A stretch of DNA of 64,000 nucleotides from Cristatella mucedo. Lineage: Eukaryota; Bryozoa; Phylactolaemata; Cristatellidae. This document shows positions 49,258 to 60,990 of the stretch, one piece after another. Every line of letters starts with the position of its first letter. The first letter of the stretch is position 1. The notes under the pieces are model-generated. The model ran no database searches. It saw only the letters and a program-made list of their open reading frames with translations, and was not told where the DNA came from. The stretch lies in assembly GCA_009760855.2 (NCBI GenBank), contig WPIO01000002.1, positions 312,001-376,000 of the forward strand, written 5' to 3'. The position numbers and the translations under genes were made by a program.

Positions 49258-51265
49258 TTTAGTTTGAGAGCCCGGTTCGCAGCAGGACTTTCCCATTCAG
49301 AGTCGGAGCCAAGTCATTGGAAAGAGGGTTTTCCGGAGTATTGTTGCAAGAAACACGGCATTCAGGGTAGCGTACCAGCTAGCCCATAATTAATTGCTCC
49401 GCGCTGTATAACTATAACTGATGTTCTCAGTTGACGGTAGCTGCCCATTCCAACGAAAACTTTGCTGCGGTGGCGCTCAGTTGCATTGAGACAAAGCGTT
49501 TGCAATCCATATTTCTGGAATCGCCAGCGACTACTTATAATGTGTTGAGTTTCTGTCAGCTGCATTCCATAGACTTTCTTTGCTTGTAAATCATCGTGTC
49601 AGATCGTTCGCTAATACTGTAGCATTTGCGTCTGCACTCGTGCAGGCTTAGCACCAATCCTGCCCGTCTGATACTCATCAACTCAAGCACTCACTAGCGG
49701 TCGACACGAATCTGAAAAGTTTTTTAGAGTTGCGGTTTCGATGAGCACCGTACAAGCGCTGGTAACTTTTACCTTAAGGTGTTAAATGCGCAAGTAGAGC
49801 ACCTAGAGGTTCTAGTAATTGCATTCGCTCGTGCTTTTTTACGCATGCGCATGATTTCTATCTCTTCCCCTCTGCATTCCGTACTCCTCCCCCATATCGA
49901 CATATCTATCCATTTTCCGTCTTCTCTTTCTCTCTCTCTTTTTCCCTATCTCTTAGTATTCCGTAGTTGTCAATCGCTCGCGCTCTCTACTCTCCCACGC
50001 CCCCTCTCTTCCACGCTCTCTTTACTACTCTATCCACTCTCCCGACCTCTTTCTATACCTCTTTCATTCATTCTCTCTCTCTCTCTCTCTCTATTCTCTC
50101 ATATTTAATATTTAAAGTTTTCGATCTCTCGATCTATCATTAATCTAACTACCGATGCGTCCATCTACTTAAACTATCCTTATTACTCACCCACTTCTAA
50201 ATTCATTCTGTCTCAGGTCTAATTCATCAACTCTCTTTTCCATTACCGTAACCTTTCTGTTAACAATCTGCGTATTTTTGGAGTTATTTCTGTCAGTAGC
50301 CTTAACTATGTTCAATGAAATGCCATAGTTTTTCCAGAGAAAATATGCATGATAGGATGCCTGTTAGCAAGCACATCGCTTGATCGATGTCCATCTAGGC
50401 TACATATACTGCTGCTGCACCAGCGCTGCATCTATACAGTTCTTACTTAGGTCACAAAGTAGGCGCGAGTTAGCTTAAGCGTGATACTGTTCATTGCCTT
50501 GCTTTAATTGTTTTATAGGACCAGACCAATATTCTACAATACATCAAAAACATAATATCTTTTGTGTGCACGAAACGAAGTAGTCAACTTTTCTTTTTTG
50601 CCACTTTTTTTAAATGTTACAGGTGATTTGAGCATCAGATTTGTAACTGGAGATTCAGGAATTCAAGATGCTAGAGACGTGGTGTCAGTGGTACATCAGT
50701 CTACTTTGAAAAAAATGCTTCAAAACAATTCTTAGGAGCCGAAGTGTCTATACTCATATATTGAATGTCCGCTAAGTCACAAAAACGAGGCCAGTCAATA
50801 GCTCTTCGAGAGACCATAGCTATCGTGCGAAAAAACCTGGCGGCGTCCCAGATATTACAAAAATAGAAGTGTCCGTTAATTAAATGAGTACAGCGAGTTT
50901 ATCGCTTTCGAAAATCTCGAGCAGTAAAATTGGACACATCCCAGCCTTTGCGTGCAGCAGCAGCAGCAGCAGCAGCGTATTCGCTGAGTCCTGATTTAAC
51001 CCTTTGCTGCTAGAACGACTATTATATAGGAAGCGATGTTTCAACTTTTTTGCACCATGACCCAAGAATCGTTACTGAATAGTCAGCCCAATTGGACATG
51101 AGATGAGACTAGCTTTTTATACTTATTAGTCTTATGGATGATATTGATATAACGATCTATATGACTCTGTGTGTTCATACCTGAACACAGAGAAGCTGAA
51201 CAAGGTCATTTGACAATACATTGGAAGACGACACACCGTTTAGAAGGTCATGCTAAATGTAGAAA
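49258..51265. other. Unassigned, with CT-rich tract
   Basis: 49900-50105 is CT-rich with a pure (CT) core near 50070-50090. A short (CAG)6 run lies near 50957-50975. No gene is recognised. Confidence 0.45.
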
Positions 51266-51269
51266 TAAG

Positions 51270-51660
51270 AATACTATATTTTAATAGTGCCCTAAGATAA
51301 CTAAATCTCTTTCAGGGCACTTACTGCACACGCATAAAGACCTGCGCGTAGTGAGCTACGGAAGTCTAACCGGGTTTAAAAAAAATTCACGGGAAGGCTT
51401 GACTGTACTACTATTATATATGTGAGGCCAAATTTTGAAATGCTACATATTCTACATCAAGTAGGCGTATCTTAGTCTGATAAAGCATACAAATAAACGC
51501 TTCTTACCGAGTTGCTACCCGAGTAGGATCCAGTTTTGCTTCGTAGTGGAGGAAACAAAGGCTCTCGGGCTCTCTCTAATGAAATGTCACTTTGAAACTA
51601 TGCAGCCAGATTTTGTGGACACGCTACAGAAGATATGCTAGACGAGTCTTTTTTTGAGGC
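51270..51660 (-). mobile_element. LINE family A, decayed
   Basis: Inverted tail TGCCCTAAGATAACTAAATC at 51288 with RT C-terminus sequence similar to 44180-44400 (AGTGAGCTACGGAAGTC). Confidence 0.5.
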
Positions 51661-52767
51661 TCGAGGTTTCCAATTTCATGTACTGGATTTGTACCCACAG
51701 CAGGGTTTGGTGACCTAGGTCGGCTTTAATGCGATACGGCCTGCTCGGGGTCACCCGGCAAGGCCTAGCTTGCCCTTTGACACGAGGCCGGACGGGCGAT
51801 GACGCATATTCGTCTGGGCAATTTGTGGGACGAAGCTCGTGGGTCAAGACGTGGAATCCTTCACGGATTGTTCCGGTCGCTTAGTATTCGCATACCGGAA
51901 GATGGATTATTGGACTATCTCGAAAACACGGCCCACCGCCGAAGGCCGTGAGGACCCACTGGCCGAGAGTGGAGGCTAAGCGCTCGCTGTGAGTGTTCGT
52001 GTTTTCCGCATTTCCTTGAAGAATTTTGTTTGTAGAGAGCCGTTCGGGGGACCGCTTGTGAGTTTCCATTACGCAATCGCTCGCAATCAACCTGGTGATA
52101 TGGTTGGTACTCGTGAGAGAACAGCGGCCGCCTTCAAGATTGTTCCAGTCCGAGAATGCCTTTTACGCTTTAGGATACGCTTTTGTCCTTTTTATTCCGC
52201 GTGCACGCGCAATGTGCAGTTCGTAGGTCTTAGCTCCCTTAGCTGGAGTCCTCAGTGAGCTGAGGAGTTCTCCGCTTGTGAGTCTCCGTTACGCAATCAT
52301 TCGTACATCTGGCGAGACGGTTGGTACTCGTGAGATAACATCTATCGCCATCTTCCGTCAGAGGGCGTCCCTTTCCGTTTTGGGAATTTTGGTATCATTA
52401 TTTCCTAGGTTGAACTTGTAGCCTGATGTTTATAGGTTCACCGGTGTCACTGTTTAGTTTCCCTGTTACCATTGTCGTATGCGATCTTTTTTCAAAGAGG
52501 TTAAATCAAACTGCCTTTCTTGCTCTAACCTAACGACAACAAGGTGGCAAGATTTCGGCGTAGCTGGGCATGGGGTGGTCGAGTGAAAAGTAGCTACCCC
52601 CTAGTTTTAGTTACAGGTTTTCCAATAATTATCAATTCTTATTTTGCCTCTCAATTTGACAATGTCTGCTACTATGTAAGTGTGAATGTCAGCGATACAT
52701 GCTGTATGACGTTGGGAGAGTTCGACGTGCTGGAGGCCAGGTAGGGATCAAAGCAAAAGATAATAAT
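51661..52767. other. No gene recognised; internal near-repeat
   Basis: The segment CCGCTTGTGAGT...GGTTGGTACTCGTGAGA occurs at about 52052-52120 and again at about 52272-52336, suggesting a roughly 220-bp duplication. Confidence 0.45.
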
Positions 52768-53440
52768 AATAGCCATAATAATGCACTCGATAAAGCGCCC
52801 TCAGAGAACTCACTCTCCTTCTAGGCGCTTTACATTTGCGGCAAAGGGAAAAGTGATTGAATGGTGAGTAATATCATGCTCGATAAAGATACCGCTGTCC
52901 GTGATCTGCATTAAAATGTAATCCTAGATCGCGATTGTCGATAAAGGGGAGATATATATTATATTGTGAAAACAGGCGGACGAATCTCAGATTCTTGATG
53001 TAGCTCATATTCAGAAAGGCTCTAGGTTGGCCCTACATCATCATTCTCAAATTTCTCACGGAGAAAGGATCTAAAGTACTGCACTGCACTGCAAGTAATG
53101 CTCAGGAGAGATAATACGGGCTCAAGAAGAACTTGAGGATCAATGATATCAAACGCGGCCGCGAGATTCAAAGATCCAGCAGAGCTGGCGTGGAGACTCT
53201 TTCTAAGTTGCCCTCTTGAGAAAGTCATTACACAATTGCTGCACTGCCGAATTTACGGAGTGATTACCTCTCAAATATGACTATAAACTAGTTGAAGCTT
53301 TAATGTTATAGTTTTAACTGGTCTTTCATGTCATTTCCGTGTCTTTGGTATAAACAAGTACTAGTTAGACTAATTGGAAGTAGCTCGAGTTCTCCGGGTC
53401 TAGAGTAGTTATTTTAATGAGTGGCCCAACAAGAGCCTTT
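52768..53440 (-). mobile_element. LINE family A, internally deleted copy
   Basis: The inverted tail at 52780 gives way after about 110 bp to an upstream RT segment: A-A-A-F-D-I-I-D-P-Q-V-L-L-E and Y-F-R-S-F-L-R-E-K on minus 53050-53165. The palm region is joined almost directly to the 3' UTR. Confidence 0.7.
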
Positions 53441-53479
53441 TTGAAGGATGCGGGGACTTCACCTGAAGCCAAAGGTATA

Positions 53480-53723
53480 TGTAATTTGGTTATCGTCACA
53501 CACAGAAACAGGACGCCAGCCAACGTCCAACACTACCTGTTTATTTCACCAAGCACGGAGTAGGGGAGGCACGACTCTCTTCGTCCCTCTTACCCACCGG
53601 AGTCCCCGCGACTCCCCTGTCACAACAAACACTTACAGCACATCCCAATCGCATACCAAATCAAGTGTCGCAGCTCACTCGTACAACGATCAGGGGCAGT
53701 GTCATCATTTAAACAAAAACACA
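53480..53723 (-). repeat. 3' LTR (244 bp)
   Basis: It aligns with the interrupted repeat at 55301-56071 over CGTCCAACAC, GACTCTCTTCGTCC, GCGACTCCCCTGTCACAAC and CAACGATCAGGGG. It is bounded by the 5-bp duplication on its outer side. Confidence 0.8.
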
Positions 53724-54559
53724 TGCTCTCCTGGTCTATAGATCAGTCCATGACGTAGTCGGAGCAGCGCACAGCGGCTCTCTCCCACGGCCCCGTTGTA
53801 ACTCCTCTTGCACGTCCCCTCTGCAGGCAGGCTATCTCACAGCCACTCTTAGTCAAGCTGGAGCACAGCCTTTGGCAACAAGCAGGCTTAGACGAAGGCT
53901 GGTATGCAGCTTCCATTCTCTGACATTGATTACGTATTGCACGTAGCTAAGATACAAGTCGTGTGGATCATCAACCCACCGTCACGTGAGCTGTCACAGA
54001 CGAAGCTGGCGGCTGCCGTGTATCGCTGCAAAATCGCTTAAGCTTCCACTGCCGGTCCGCTTCCTCAATTATGAGGCTAAGTAATGGCTGCTCGGAGGAG
54101 GCAGGCAACCACACGGCCTATGGAAACAAGCTGGCTGCACTTGATATCGGCGTTCACGCGTCGCCGGGCCAAATATATCTCCACCGCTGGCGTCTCGCCG
54201 GCCCGTGCAGCCTCGCAGCAAACCGGTGCATCGCACGTCGCCGCCACTTCGAAAGCTACCACCGCAGCATCTCCAGGCACCGCTGCCTCGGACCTGCAAC
54301 GCGTCTCCGACATGCCCAGCGTCACAGCCCACCGGCTCATCGAAGGCCAGCGTTGCCTTCACGGATTGTGCTGCCTCGCAGGCCGTTGCCTCTCTACCGG
54401 ACGCTGCCGCCTCTCTGCCGGGCGTGGCTGCCTCTCAGCCGGACGCTGCCGCCTCTTGCCACCGTACGCCCCAGCAACACCCCTGACCGTCGCCTCGAAG
54501 ACATCCGTTGCGTCGTGGCACACAATTGGCGCCTGGCCATCACAGCCTGGGTGGCTGTC

Positions 54560-54928
54560 GCCACGTGCGGCAGCCTATGCTCCCAAAGCCTGGAACTCGC
54601 TCCCGACCTGCGTCAGAACATCCCCTGACCTGACCACATTTAAAAGAAACTTAAAAACACACCTATTTAGGACAGCATTTAGTGGGTCCCTGTGATTCGT
54701 CCTTGATGTGCTTATGCGTGCTGACACTGTGCATGCTGCCACTAACCACATTTGCATGCTGACCCTGTGCATGTCACCCCTAACCATATTATTCATTTCG
54801 TTTGTTTTTCAAGCATGATTTTACTTACCATTCAATTTGCATTTCCCTTTGCAGCAAATGTAAAGCGCCTAGAAAGAGATGAAGTTCTCTGAGGGCGCTT
54901 TATCAAGTGCATTATTATTATTATTCAA
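54560..54928 (+). mobile_element. LINE family A, RT C-terminus, 3' UTR and tail, nested in the LTR element
   Basis: A-P-K-A-W-N-S-L-P-T-C-V-R-T-S-P-D-L-T-T and F-K-R-N-L-K-T-H-L-F-R-T-A-F-S-G end the RT frame. The full family A 3' UTR and (ATT)n tail follow. This is one of the best preserved copies. Confidence 0.85.
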
Positions 54929-55300
54929 AACCTTTGTCGCGTGGCAAACCGTCGGCGATTGCTGCTGCCGCTTCTGATCTCTCCTGCCAATCCCCTCAAT
55001 CCAACCGACTTTTATCGGGTCAGTGCGAACCAGCCGTGCTCTGCCTTTGAGACCGGCGAATGCACCCACCAAGGCCACCCGAAGCCTCGCATAGTCTTTC
55101 CTGACCTCCGGTACCATGCCTTTATAGAGTGTAAAGGCATCTCCTTCCAGAAAGGCAAGACTATATTTTTACATGTCTGGCCGGGTTGACACCGCGTACC
55201 TTGAGCCTCTGCTTCGAGTATAGAAGCCAACTGACCACGTCCTCGTCACCGTAGAAGTACTCGAGCAACATGGCTGTAGGCCATCGCCGCCGAAATAGCT
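54929..55300 (-). pseudogene. Gag-like remnant of the LTR element
   Basis: Minus-strand frames, broken by at least one shift, read M-A-Y-S-H-V near 55275, then V-S-W-L-L-Y-S-K-Q-R-L-K-V-R-G, L-P-F-W-K-E and Y-A-R-L-R-V-A-L-V-G-A-F. The pattern resembles retroelement capsid N-terminal regions. It begins about 25 bp inside the 5' LTR, leaving little leader. Confidence 0.55.
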
Positions 55301-55488
55301 TGTGGTTTGGTTATCATTGCACACACAGCAAAAGAACGCCAGCCGACGTCCAACACCATCTGTTTATTTCACTAGGCACGGAGCAGAGGGAGGCATGACT
55401 CTCTTCGTCCTTCTCGCGCACCGGAGTCGCCGCGACTCCCCTGTCACAACAATCACCAACAGCACATACTGATCGCATACCACATCAA

Positions 55489-56008
55489 TAATAATAATAA
55501 TAATAATAATAATTCACTTGATAAAGCGCCCTCAGAGAACTTAATCTCTCTCTAGGTGCTTTACATTTGCTGTAAAGTGAAATGCAATTGAATCGTGAGT
55601 AATATCATGCTTGAAAAACAAACGAAATGAATAATATGGTTAGGGGTGACATGCACAGGGTCAGCATGCAAATGTGGTTAGTGGCAGCATGCACAGTGTC
55701 AGCACGCATAAGCACGCCAAGGACGAATCACAGGGACCCAATAAATGCAGTCCTAAATACGTGTGTTTTTAGGTTCCTTTTAAATGTGGTCAGGTCAGGG
55801 GATGTTCTGACGCAGGTCGGGAGGGAGTTACAGGCTTTGGGAGCATATGAACTAAATGCACGGTCTCCAAAGGATTTGAGGTTTGTATGAGGTATTTCTA
55901 GACTGTTGGATTCCGAAAAACGGGTGGTACGATGCTTGGCCTGATGGGGTAGTATATCTGACAGATAGGCTGGAGCCATAGAATGAAGGGACCTAAACGT
56001 GAGCGACA
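55489..56008 (-). mobile_element. LINE family A nested in the 5' LTR
   Basis: The (AAT)n start at 55489 is followed by the inverted tail, 3' UTR and an intact C-terminal RT frame on minus 55728-56015 (P-A-Y-L-S-D-I-L-P-H-Q-A-K-H-R-T-T). LTR sequence resumes at about 56010 (CCAAGTGTC). Confidence 0.85.
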
Positions 56009-56129
56009 AAACCAAGTGTCACTGCTCACTACAACGATCAGGGGTAGCGCCATAAATTAAACGAAACCACGGTATATTTTTATGTTATTTATGCAAGGAA
56101 TCTTCGCGCTCACAAAGACATGCACACAC

Positions 56130-56163
56130 ACACACACACAAATATATATATATATATATATAC

Positions 56164-56217
<54 letters not shown>

Positions 56218-56218
56218 G

Positions 56219-56250
<32 letters not shown>

Positions 56251-56252
56251 CA
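56130..56252. repeat. (CA)n and (AT)n microsatellite
   Basis: A short (CA)n near 56123-56139 leads into about 110 bp of AT repeat broken by two TACGTA steps. Confidence 0.95.
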
Positions 56253-56329
56253 TGAATCTCAGACGGAGAACTGTAGGTATGAGGTTTAGTGAGTAGTATT
56301 CAGAGACTAGAAGATGAAATTCCCGACGA

Positions 56330-56810
56330 GGTGACTAAAACTTGGCCTAAAGGTTGATACAAAAGTTATTCAAGGAGCGGAGGATGAGGAGTCCATCGGT
56401 GTTGCTTCCTTTCTGGGTTAATCCATCTTCCTTAGAAAGAAGCTAGAAAAAAGATCTTCTAGGTTGCTAAAATGTCTCGGTAAGATGCTGATCTGGGAGT
56501 GGCCAAGAACGTGGTCAAAATCAGTATTTTAAGACGGTCAAAATCAGTATTTTTAATATGACGGTCAAAATCAGTATTTTTTTGGATTGTGCATCGGTGA
56601 CTCCATGGCATCTTTAGAGAAGCTAAACTTGGCCTAACTGGGATGGATTGGTGCAACCTAAAGTGCCAGCAGTCATCTAATGCCAGCAAATTGAGGGTCA
56701 GTCCTAATCTTGTATATGAAGCTTTTGCAGCTCGCGCTTCGTAGCCGCAGAATGCATTTAACGTAGGCAGTAAACTACGGGCCAACCAGGCGAAGGCTTT
56801 CAATTTGCTT
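56330..56810 (-). mobile_element. LINE family A, endonuclease-RT linker fragment
   Basis: It aligns with 8760-9050 (CAGTATTTTTTTGGATTGTGC against CAGCATTTTGAATTGTGT, and further to GGCAGTAAACTA). GGTCAAAATCAGTATTTT is present three times in tandem (about 56513-56580). Confidence 0.55.
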
Positions 56811-57067
56811 AGTTACACTAGCAAACTCACCCAGAGCATAGGCTAGTGCCGCGTATTACCATTTCACTAGTTAACGAAAAAAGAGCGACAGCAAATTCTC
56901 GCAGAACTAGCAGAGTGAGAGCGACGGGCAGATAGACAAGCAGACTTTATCTTAGTTAGCATTCCTGAGAAGGTCGTTATGGACGCAGAAGCAGCGCTGA
57001 TTCTGTGATTAGACAATACCAGCTTCGCTGCTTGAGGTTTGAATGAAAATTTTCATCTCGTCAGAAA

Positions 57068-57272
57068 CTACTCGCTCCAGCGTCGTCGTGGCCGGAGCAG
57101 CGGGCGGGCATTGTCGAAGTGATCGCGCATCTTCCGGCAGCTGTCGCACACGCATGCCCACAGTCTGTTAGAGCATTTTCGAATTCTTGCGACGCTCTCA
57201 TCGCACGATATGAAAATAATTTGGCCACAATTTGGTCTCAGTTGCCGGGAGTTGGCCTCGCTGATGCGCATG
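57068..57272 (-). repeat. Dispersed repeat shared with 58990-59130
   Basis: Minus G-Q-I-I-F-I-S-C-D-E-S-V-A-R-I-R-K-C-S corresponds to plus G-Q-V-I-F-I-P-S-N-E-Q-I-A-K-I-R-K-C-S at about 59054-59110. The DNA is similar over about 65 bp. Family unknown. A GCCTTTCAACTAC unit is repeated three times at about 57325-57366 nearby. Confidence 0.4.
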
Positions 57273-57479
57273 CACGGCGAGTTGGCTCGTGGTCACTTAT
57301 CGCCGGCCAATCGTGCAGCTGTTTCAACTACGCCTTTCAACTACGCCTTTCAACTACGCCTTTCAATCAAGCCTTTTCATCTCCATCAGAGCGAGCACGC
57401 TCCAGCTGCCGAGGCAGAAAAAGCTGCCGAGCAGAGGCAGCACTAGTTGGTACGCGTACGATCGGTTATTGATACGTGG

Positions 57480-57934
57480 GTAGTCCTCACTGCTGTCTCA
57501 CTGCGTGAGCGAACTCGAGACTACAGGGCCGGTGGCGCTGATCTCGTGACGGCAGCGTAACGAGATCACTTGACGCCTCTGTAAAATAAGTGGCAAGGCC
57601 AGAGGTAATCCACCAGCAGCGACCACGGCGAGCGGTCCAGCCCTCAGTACAGGAGCGTTACGAAGGAATAACCTCTCGGATGGTGAACGTGCTGTCGTCG
57701 ATTCCACTATTTCAGGGGTGACAGATGCGAGCGAAAGTAAGCTAACGAACAGCAGCAGCAATTTCAGCTGCTTTGCTTACGGAACTTATGTCGTAACTGC
57801 TCTGACTGTGAGCACTGCGAAAGATTGCGAAAGCCCCAAACGAGTCGGTTGACGGCAGAGGAAGGAATGCGGCGACGCTCAGTCGTCGCTCTTTTTTCTT
57901 TCGGGACCTGACCTGTCCTGACCCGTCCTGACCA
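57480..57934. other. No feature recognised
   Basis: Short frames only. Confidence 0.4.
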
Positions 57935-58155
57935 GCTACTTCCGTGCTACTCACTACCTCAACCACTCTCCTGACCCTGCTATGCTTCCCACTTTCTCCT
58001 TGCTGCGTGAGATGAAGTCTGTTGGCCACTAAATGCGTACCGAAAGCCGCCTAGGCTGTGAGTGCGCTATGCAAAACTCACCTGCGATACACCCACTTAG
58101 TCTTTATGGAATTGCACACGGAGATATTTTATATTACATAACAGTGCACACTTAG
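57935..58155 (+). mobile_element. LINE family B 3' end
   Basis: CAGCTACTTCCGTGCTACTC through GTGAGTGCGCTATGCAAAAC to ACACGGAGATA, matching 62640-62850. Confidence 0.65.
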
Positions 58156-58546
58156 CGGTACTTAGTTGGAAGTCCTGGTGGACTCACGGTTTGAGTCTAG
58201 CAGGTATCTCGCAGCTCTCGCAAGTCTTAAATTCGAGCCCAGTTTATTAGCTGTGACACTAACCCGGTTCGTGGTGAAAAAGTCAGACTTTGGCAAGGGG
58301 CTGTCATCAAGAACCGGCACTTTGGCGTTTTGGAAAACATGAAGGCGCCAGTGGTCTTGGATGCCGACTTCCTTAGATGGTTGCCCGAGTGGAGATAGTG
58401 TTGAGTAATAATTTCTACAGCAGCAGAAATGGCGCCGACTCATCCTGCCGGTATTTAGCTACGGTAATGCTCGGCCTGACGTGGAGACAGCACCTATAGA
58501 TCATTTTCGAACCATATTATTCGTAGGGAAAACCGTTGAAAACAAT
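58156..58546. other. No feature recognised
   Basis: The minus frame 58162-58443 (93 codons) has no motif. Confidence 0.4.
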
Positions 58547-58700
58547 CAATAAGAATAATAACAATAAAGTACTTGATAAAGCGCCCTCAGAGAACTCAAT
58601 CTCTTTCTAGGCGCTTTACATTTGCTGCAAAGGGAAGCACGATTGAATGGTGAGTAGCAGCATGCTGGATAAACAACATGAACAGCATTCATGTTGTTTA
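58547..58700 (-). mobile_element. LINE family A 3' fragment
   Basis: A near-perfect inverted tail (CTTGATAAAGCGCCCTCAG) and 3' UTR start. It ends in an inverted repeat AACATGAA...TTCATGTT (58674-58702). Confidence 0.8.
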
Positions 58701-58989
58701 TGTTGCAGAGGAGCCCAGGGAGGGGCTGCTCTGCAACTCTCCACTCAAATTATGATTGGAAGAGTCGAACGTACCAGATTGCCTATTTTTTTTTAGAAAA
58801 ATGGCAATGATCCTAAACTGAAAAGATATAATCTGGGTGAGAAAAGTGAACCTTATGGACAACTCTGTCGCGTTGTATCTAATCAGTCGATTGGACATGC
58901 TGAGTCCTCAGCGTGCTTAGGTCATCTGGTTTAAACTGTCGGGAAAGAGGTTCTAGTTGGCTCAAAAACATGAAGTAACTTTTATCGAG

Positions 58990-59130
58990 CATGGTATCGA
59001 CAGGATAATGAGACCAATCAAAGAAATGACCTATTTACGACGGAGGCGCAATGGCCAAGTTATTTTCATACCGAGCAATGAGCAAATCGCGAAGATTCGC
59101 AAATGTTCGTACAGAAAGTATCTGTCTCTC
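58990..59130 (+). repeat. Dispersed repeat, partner of 57068-57272
   Basis: See the partner. The plus frame continues Y-L-S-L-A-I-D-G-D-F-I-L-F but has no recognised family. Confidence 0.35.
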
Positions 59131-59259
59131 GCGATTGACGGAGATTTTATTTTATTCACTAACGACGCCAAAGAATCTTCAGGGTTTCAGGGTGGGTCTA
59201 AATGTAATTTATCAAAAATTAATATCTGGTGAATATCTCTGCTGTCATTTATAAAAAAA

Positions 59260-59430
59260 AAATACTAGCTCATTTAACAGCCTCTTTTTGCATAGCGACC
59301 AAAGAGTCTTTACGGCTACCACCACCGCTTGCAGTGGCGATAAAGGATCGCCAACCGCAGGATTCAAACACACGCCCTCGGGGCAGAGGTCGTGAAAAGC
59401 AACCGCCTTACCTAGTGAGCCATCACCTGA
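59260..59430 (-). mobile_element. tRNA-derived SINE (family S1)
   Basis: Inverted copy of 30740-30927: it starts TACTAGCTCATTTAACAG, contains the inverted B-box side (GCAGGATTCAAACAC), and ends CTTACCTAGTGAGCCATCAC. Confidence 0.75.
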
Positions 59431-60005
59431 AACAGTGAGAGTAGTGTCAAGGCTAGCTAGCATGGCGGGGACTGTTGATCTAGACGGGAATGATTCAATC
59501 GCAAGAAGGCAGCGTCCACGGTGTGCCATAATAGTGTGTGTGATTTAAGCCAAACGTGAGATCAATCTCCTTTGTCGGAATGTACGTGCACGAACACTTG
59601 TACGAAATCTAAAATGCCAAAGTCTCAAGAACTAAGAAGCTGATACTCTGAAGAAGCGTTTTTTCTTTTACACATAATTGGCGGGGCCTTTTGGTGAAAC
59701 GATTTCTGGAATCATGGAGAATTTAGAAGCATGGCAACAACTAAGGGCAGTTGAGATTGATGATATAAGTAGCAGAGAATAAATGAAGAAGAGTTGCTGA
59801 TAAAGACGTCATCGGATTTTCAGCAGAGGCTAAATATATCCTAATGCACTTGGAATGTGAGGAAGTTTCACACGGCAAGTTTTACAGAGTTTTACAGCCC
59901 TATACAAAATTGCATCCACCACCCACGGAATATATTCGAAGGAAAGGGATGACGAATTTAAGACAGTTGTATTAAGATGAAAAGGAAAGATGAAAGTGAT
60001 ACTGC
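59431..60005. other. No feature recognised
   Basis: AT-rich, short frames only. Confidence 0.4.
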
Positions 60006-60007
60006 TG

Positions 60008-60990
60008 TAATAATAATCAGGTTTTTGTAAAGCACCCTAAGAGAACTTAATTTTGATTCAGACGCTTACTTCAAGAGAAGCAATAACTAACAAGCAATAG
60101 CTTATGACAAGTAAGGCATAATGCCTAAGTAAGCATGCCAAACATACAAAAATCGTGCTTCAAAAAAGCATGCACAGCGCACAATGAAGGCACATCCGCT
60201 GCTCAGAAGGAACCCTGGTTGCTAGCATGCACCGAATCATGCAAAAGTAAGCAAAACACACAGGAAAAACGACAAGATCTGTTGGCGCTATACAAATCAT
60301 CACTCATTTCTGTTCATGACCTACGCAGGCTCGTAACATGCAGCCGCACGAAGGACAATTTACATATAAAGTTCACAGATTTTAAGGAGCTTGTTTAGCT
60401 TCTTTTTAATGTCATAAAATCAGTAGATGACGCGATGTCAGTTGGTAGTGAGCTCCAATGTAATGAAGTGCAGTGATTCATGGCACGGTCTCCAGGTGAT
60501 AGCCTGATAAAAGGACTGATGTGAATCTAATTTAAATGGGGGTGGTGCAAGAGAATTGAGCCACCTAAAGATGAAAACACACAATCTTGAAGTCGGTACA
60601 CTGGCTGATAGGCAACCAGTTAAGATTGGTGAGCCGGTGAAGATTAGTAAGTGAAAACTGTCATAAGACAAGTTTTGACAAGCATAGCCTAACCGCCAAG
60701 TCTAACAAGTCTAGCTGCCGGGTTTTGCACCAAATGCAAATTTTTATAGCATAAGAAGAAATACTTACTTACAAGTAGATTAGTAGCTATTACAATAAAA
60801 ATATTGATTGTTTGCATAAAGCTCTTTGGGAAATAATTCTTCTTAATTGAGGCGCTTTGCAAGTCGCTACAAGAGAATCAACAACCAGGACTTAGTGACT
60901 TGCACGTTAACAAGCATGAACAAGCTAACAAGTATCAGGCCAGAATGCAAAGGCAGACATGGAATCCCTCATGTTGACCGGTTAATAGAA
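60008..60990 (-). mobile_element. Two decayed LINE family A copies
   Basis: One starts with the inverted tail at 60008 (AGCACCCTAAGAGAACTTAA) and continues to the RT C-terminus at about 60380-60745 (minus frame with L-N-S-L-A-P-P-P-F-K-L). A second begins near 60795 (CATAAAGCTCTTTGGGAAAT). Both are strongly diverged. Confidence 0.55.

Larger units (their letters stand above)
53480..56071 (-). mobile_element. LTR retrotransposon (gag remnant) with 5-bp target duplications
   Basis: Two direct repeats are the LTRs: 53480-53723 and 55301-56071 (the latter split by a LINE). Read on minus, the LTRs end in YYACA and contain GAAATAAACAG, a polyadenylation signal. GTATA flanks the whole element (53475-53479 and 56072-56076). 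The minus internal region starts with a broken Gag-like frame (S-W-L-L-Y-S-K-Q-R-L-K-V-R-G, then F-A-G-L-K-G-R-A-R-L-V). I see no protease, RT or integrase, so the element is internally deleted or nonautonomous. The superfamily (Gypsy is likeliest) is inferred. Confidence 0.75.

Noticed and set aside
54084-54695. 203-codon plus frame as a host gene
   Set aside because: Its second half is the LINE A RT C-terminus. The first half is antisense to the LTR element interior and contains 27-bp-type internal repeats (54370-54465).
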